A stretch of DNA of 27,216 bases from JAVBPR01 sp031549485 (lineage in GTDB: Bacteria > Bacillota > Clostridia > Oscillospirales > Feifaniaceae): NCBI GenBank assembly GCA_031549485.1, contig JAVBPR010000033.1:1-27216 (forward strand). Direction: 5' to 3'. The notes beneath the pieces are model-generated. The model was not told the DNA's origin. It ran no database searches and saw only the letters and a list, made by a program, of their open reading frames with translations. How positions within the stretch are numbered: the first letter of the stretch is position 1; each line of letters opens with the position of its first letter. The translations under genes were made by a program, and so were the position numbers. Positions 24,340-27,216 of the stretch are shown one piece after another.

Positions 24340-24345
24340 TTTGCC

Positions 24346-25341
24346 ATGGACAGAAATGAAATAAGAGAAATCTATCGCGATAATCTGCCGAAAACAAGCA
24401 AAAAAACGCGCAAAAGCGGAAAATCGGGCGGCGTTTTCCTGACACAGTTTATTATTTGCTTTATACTTATTTTTTCGGCATTTGCAATAAAAAATATCGA
24501 GACCGGCGAGCTCGCCGTATTTAAAAGCACCGTGAAAAACGAAATATCAAAATCGGGTTTTGAAGATTTGTCGGAAAAAATTGACGAAGTTTTTAAGTCT
24601 TTCGGGCAAAAGGTAGAGGAAGAGCCTGCTAATCAGACAACGCCCGATACATCGCCCGAACCGCAAAGCAGCGCAGAAGATAATTCTGCGCTGCAACCCT
24701 GCTATGAGCCGGTATTTTTTAAAGGTGACTATGAGGAAGAAGAAATAACAGACGTTCCGGGAAGCTATATGGCGACAAACTATTTCGAAGCCTACAGCGC
24801 TGAATTTTTGCGGGACGCCCCGCCCGAGGACAATGATTTTGAAAAACCGCCGCTTGCAGAGCAAAATCCGTTGCCGGAAATTCCTGAAATAAGAAAAGAA
24901 GCCGGGATTCCGGACGATGCAACCTTTCAAAAAATCAATCTCGGAATAAAAATCATTATGCCTGTAGCGGGTAAAATAACCTCACCCTTCGGATACAGAA
25001 CGCATCCGGTAACGGGGGAGAAAACGACATTTCACTACGGCATTGATATTGCCGCCAAAGAGGGTACCGCGATAAACAGCGCATTCCCGGGCACCGTTAC
25101 CGAAGTTGGGAGCGGACATCTTTATTACGGCAATTATGTAAGGGTGAAATATAACGACAATTTGAGCGCTTTTTACGGGCATTGCAAGGTCGTGACCGCC
25201 AAGGTCGGAGATACAGTCTCCATAGGTCAAAAAATAGCGGAGGTAGGGAATACGGGAATAACAACCGGAAGCCATCTGCACCTTGAATTCAAGTATAAAG
25301 GCGTGCGGCTTAATCCCAAAAACTTTTTTAATGTCGATTAG
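24346..25341 (+). CDS. M23 (LytM) membrane protein, SpoIVFA-like by context
   Basis: A 331-residue protein with one membrane helix (about 30-48), an acidic, Pro/Ser/Glu-rich linker (about 90-200) and a C-terminal LytM/M23 domain (about 205-331). All zinc and catalytic residues are present: His230 and Asp234 (HYGID), His279 (GHCK) and His312 (SHLHLEF). It may therefore hydrolyse peptidoglycan, or may act structurally. Its overlap with spoIVFB suggests the SpoIVFA role of holding and controlling that protease, and a SpoIIQ-like role is the alternative. The ATG lies six bases after the spoIVA stop with no evident SD, so coupled translation is likely. Confidence 0.8.
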   Translation: MDRNEIREIYRDNLPKTSKKTRKSGKSGGVFLTQFIICFILIFSAFAIKNIETGELAVFKSTVKNEISKSGFEDLSEKIDEVFKSFGQKVEEEPANQTTPDTSPEPQSSAEDNSALQPCYEPVFFKGDYEEEEITDVPGSYMATNYFEAYSAEFLRDAPPEDNDFEKPPLAEQNPLPEIPEIRKEAGIPDDATFQKINLGIKIIMPVAGKITSPFGYRTHPVTGEKTTFHYGIDIAAKEGTAINSAFPGTVTEVGSGHLYYGNYVRVKYNDNLSAFYGHCKVVTAKVGDTVSIGQKIAEVGNTGITTGSHLHLEFKYKGVRLNPKNFFNVD

Positions 25342-25951
25342 GTTTTGGAAAATCGAAATAAGCCCGGTATTTATTGCTGTTATCGCGTTTTTTTCGATTG
25401 TTGACAATATAAAATACACAGCGATACTTCTTGCCGCCGCGCTGTCACACGAAGCTGCGCATCTGCTTGCCGGATATTTTTGCGGGCTGAAACTTGAGAA
25501 AATAAAATTTATGGCATATGGCATAAAAATTGTTTTTAAAGGCTTTGAAAAAGCGTCCTATAATTCGGAGTTTTTTATAGCGATTGCGGGGCCTGTGATG
25601 AATATCTTAATCGCCCTGGGTGTCTATTTTCAAATCAGAATTTTCGGATATTTTAACGGCGCCGGATTTTTCCTTCTTGCCAATATTTCGCTCGCTGCTG
25701 TCAATCTATTGCCGATAATGAACTTAGACGGCGGACGCGCTTTTAAATGCCTGGTGTCAAAAAAATATGATCCGTTTCGCGCCGAACGAATTTGCGAGCT
25801 TGTCTCGCTTGCCTTTCTTTTTCCGCTTGCGGTTTTATCGATTTTCGCGCTGTTTTACAGCGGATTTAACATTTCGCTTGTTCTAATTCTATTCTATTTA
25901 TTGCTTTTGATTTTTGTGAAAACAAAGAATAGGGGATATATGCCGGCTTGA
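25331..25951 (+). CDS. spoIVFB: SpoIVFB-like intramembrane metalloprotease (M50)
   Basis: A 206-residue site-2 protease. The zinc motif HEAAH lies at 40-44 inside a hydrophobic helix, and NLLPIMNLDGGRAFK, with Asp133, supplies the third ligand. At least four further hydrophobic stretches are visible, and no PDZ domain. In Bacillus, SpoIVFB cleaves pro-sigma-K in the mother cell. Short length, lack of a C-terminal CBS domain and position after an M23 membrane protein in a sporulation unit all fit, but some Clostridia lack a pro-sequence on sigma-K and the substrate is unproven. The ATG at 25331 overlaps the upstream gene by 11 bases; there is no SD. Confidence 0.85.
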   Translation: MSIRFWKIEISPVFIAVIAFFSIVDNIKYTAILLAAALSHEAAHLLAGYFCGLKLEKIKFMAYGIKIVFKGFEKASYNSEFFIAIAGPVMNILIALGVYFQIRIFGYFNGAGFFLLANISLAAVNLLPIMNLDGGRAFKCLVSKKYDPFRAERICELVSLAFLFPLAVLSIFALFYSGFNISLVLILFYLLLLIFVKTKNRGYMPA

Positions 25952-25976
25952 ATTTAAGAGCCGCATAGGATAAAAT
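25948..25976 (+). promoter_or_regulatory. Sigma-A-type promoter for the radical SAM gene
   Basis: TTGAAT (25948-25953) and TAAAAT (25971-25976) are separated by 17 bases. The -35 overlaps the spoIVFB stop, and the -10 lies 29 bases before the TTG start. It would restart vegetative transcription after the sporulation unit; no terminator was seen between them. Confidence 0.55.
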
Positions 25977-26005
25977 CTTTTTATCAAGCGAAAGGACATA
26001 TTAAA

Positions 26006-27216
26006 TTGCAGGATATTGAAAAGCTGTTATATAACGTGCAAAAACCGGCGAGATATATCGGCGGCGAAATTAACAGCATTGTTAAAAAACATAATAAAGA
26101 TATTACCACCTTTGCTTTTTGTTTTCCCGATACATATGAAATCGGGATGAGCAATCTTGGGATGAAAATACTTTACCATGCCGTAAACGAACACGCTCAC
26201 CTTTGCTGTGAGCGTGTTTACGCGCCGTGGGAGGATATGGAAGAGCAGATGAAAAAGCACAACATTCCGCTCTTTAGCCTTGAAACTAAAACTCCGCTAA
26301 AAGAATTTGATATTGTGGGATTCACCCTTCAGACAGAGCTTTCATATACGAGCATTTTGCATATGCTTGATCTTTCGGGGATTCCGCTTCTTTCAAAAAA
26401 TCGAGCTTCGCTTTTCCCGCTTGTTGTCGCTGGCGGTAGCTGCGCCTATAATCCTGAACCGATGGCGGATTTTATCGATTTGTTTATTATCGGCGAGGGC
26501 GAAGAGGTCAATATCGAGCTTATGGAGCTTGTCGCGAAATTTAAGAAAGGCGGCGGAGCGAAAGAAGAGCTTTTAAAAGCGGCCGCGGAAATTACGGGAA
26601 TATATGTTCCGGCTTTCGGCACCGAAAAGGTGATTCAAAAGCGCATTGTTGCCGATCTCGATAAGGCGACGTATCCGGAAAAATTTATCGTGCCCTTTTG
26701 CGATATTGTTCATAACAGGCTGATGATTGAGGTTTTTCGCGGTTGCGGGCGTGGCTGCCGCTTTTGCCAGGCGGGTTTTATCTACAGACCGATTCGCGAA
26801 AAATCGCCTGAAACTCTTGAAAAACAAGCAAAAGCATTAGTAGATTCAACGGGCTATGACGAAATTTCACTGCTCTCTCTTTCGACATCCGATTATACTC
26901 ATCTGCACGAGCTTACCGACAATCTGCTGCTCTGGTGCGAGGGGCAGGGGGTTAGCCTTTCGCTTCCTTCGCTTCGGGTTGATAATTTCTCGGTAGAACT
27001 GCTTAGCAAAGTTCAAAAGGTTCGCAAAGGCGGGCTTACTTTCGCGCCCGAAGCAGGAACTCAAAGGCTACGCGATATTATCAATAAGAACGTGACCGAG
27101 CAGCAACTGTATGAAACATGCGCCGTCGCTTTCAAAAACGGTTATACGAGCTTAAAACTTTACTTTATGATAGGTTTGCCCGGTGAGACCGACGAGGACG
27201 ATTTGGGCATTGCAAG
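26006..27216 (+). CDS. TIGR03960-type B12-binding-like/radical SAM protein, 5' part
   Basis: An open frame of at least 403 codons that runs off the window. It starts at TTG 26006 with SD GAAAGGA and reads LQDIEKLLYNVQKPARYIGG. An N-terminal B12-binding-like domain (about 35-190) contains FCFPDTYEIGMSNLGMKILY and VVAGGSCAYNPEPMADFIDL. The radical SAM core has Cys247, Cys251 and Cys254 in RGCGRGCRFCQAG, then LTFAPEAGTQRLRDIINKN and LYFMIGLPGETDEDD. It matches the TIGR03960 group, usually followed in Clostridia by a DUF2344 protein and ribosomal L21 genes. Its reaction is not established. Partial at the 3' end only because of the window boundary. Confidence 0.9.
   Translation, partial: MQDIEKLLYNVQKPARYIGGEINSIVKKHNKDITTFAFCFPDTYEIGMSNLGMKILYHAVNEHAHLCCERVYAPWEDMEEQMKKHNIPLFSLETKTPLKEFDIVGFTLQTELSYTSILHMLDLSGIPLLSKNRASLFPLVVAGGSCAYNPEPMADFIDLFIIGEGEEVNIELMELVAKFKKGGGAKEELLKAAAEITGIYVPAFGTEKVIQKRIVADLDKATYPEKFIVPFCDIVHNRLMIEVFRGCGRGCRFCQAGFIYRPIREKSPETLEKQAKALVDSTGYDEISLLSLSTSDYTHLHELTDNLLLWCEGQGVSLSLPSLRVDNFSVELLSKVQKVRKGGLTFAPEAGTQRLRDIINKNVTEQQLYETCAVAFKNGYTSLKLYFMIGLPGETDEDDLGIA

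Noticed and set aside
1..27216. A mobile element, defence island, CRISPR array or novel multi-gene system
   Set aside because: All genes are co-directional core or sporulation families in familiar orders. I saw no transposase, integrase, direct-repeat array, tRNA or change of base composition.

Overview
The window reads as a chromosomal segment of a spore-forming, anaerobic member of the Clostridia (Bacillota). It is AT-rich (roughly low-40s percent GC by eye). Every gene I accept lies on the + strand, packed at very high density with ATGA and other short overlaps. Many starts have strong AGGAGG-type ribosome binding sites, and GTG or TTG starts occur. The spoIIIA operon, spoIVA, yunB and gerW identify an endospore former. 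The gene orders (S2P protease-scpA-scpB-DUF2953-gerW, and cmk-plsC-ispH-S1) are typical of Clostridia. I see no prophage, insertion sequence, CRISPR array, rRNA or tRNA, and no convincing unknown system. The unusual points are details inside known families.

Region 1 (22-9949) is one long tightly packed block ending in a strong terminator. It runs: site-2 protease, scpA, scpB, a DUF2953 protein interrupted by an in-frame stop, gerW (ytfJ), rluB, a small GNAT-like orphan, an RpiR-type regulator, a BaiN/YhiN-type flavoprotein, a HutP-family protein, cmk, plsC, ispH and a four-domain S1 protein. It mixes chromosome segregation, rRNA modification, nucleotide, lipid and isoprenoid synthesis, and translation.

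Region 2 (10047-16030) holds yunB, ligA (with an extended -10 promoter) and gatCAB, which makes Gln-tRNA(Gln) and/or Asn-tRNA(Asn) by transamidation. It ends in a second strong terminator.

Region 3 (16032-20742) is the complete eight-gene spoIIIA operon, encoding the mother-cell half of the feeding-tube channel between mother cell and forespore. A weak candidate sigma-E promoter lies upstream. The spoIIIAA and spoIIIAB frames overlap by 92 bases.

Region 4 (20743-21235) is a single Asp23/YqhY gene with its own sigma-A-type promoter and two tandem terminators.

Region 5 (21255-25951) is a second sporulation unit behind a good sigma-E-like promoter: a SipL-like SPOCS/LysM protein, spoIVA, an M23 (LytM) membrane protein probably filling the SpoIVFA role, and spoIVFB. 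It links the coat basement layer with pro-sigma-K processing. Region 6 (25948-27216) starts with a housekeeping-type promoter and the 5' part of a radical-SAM gene that runs off the window.
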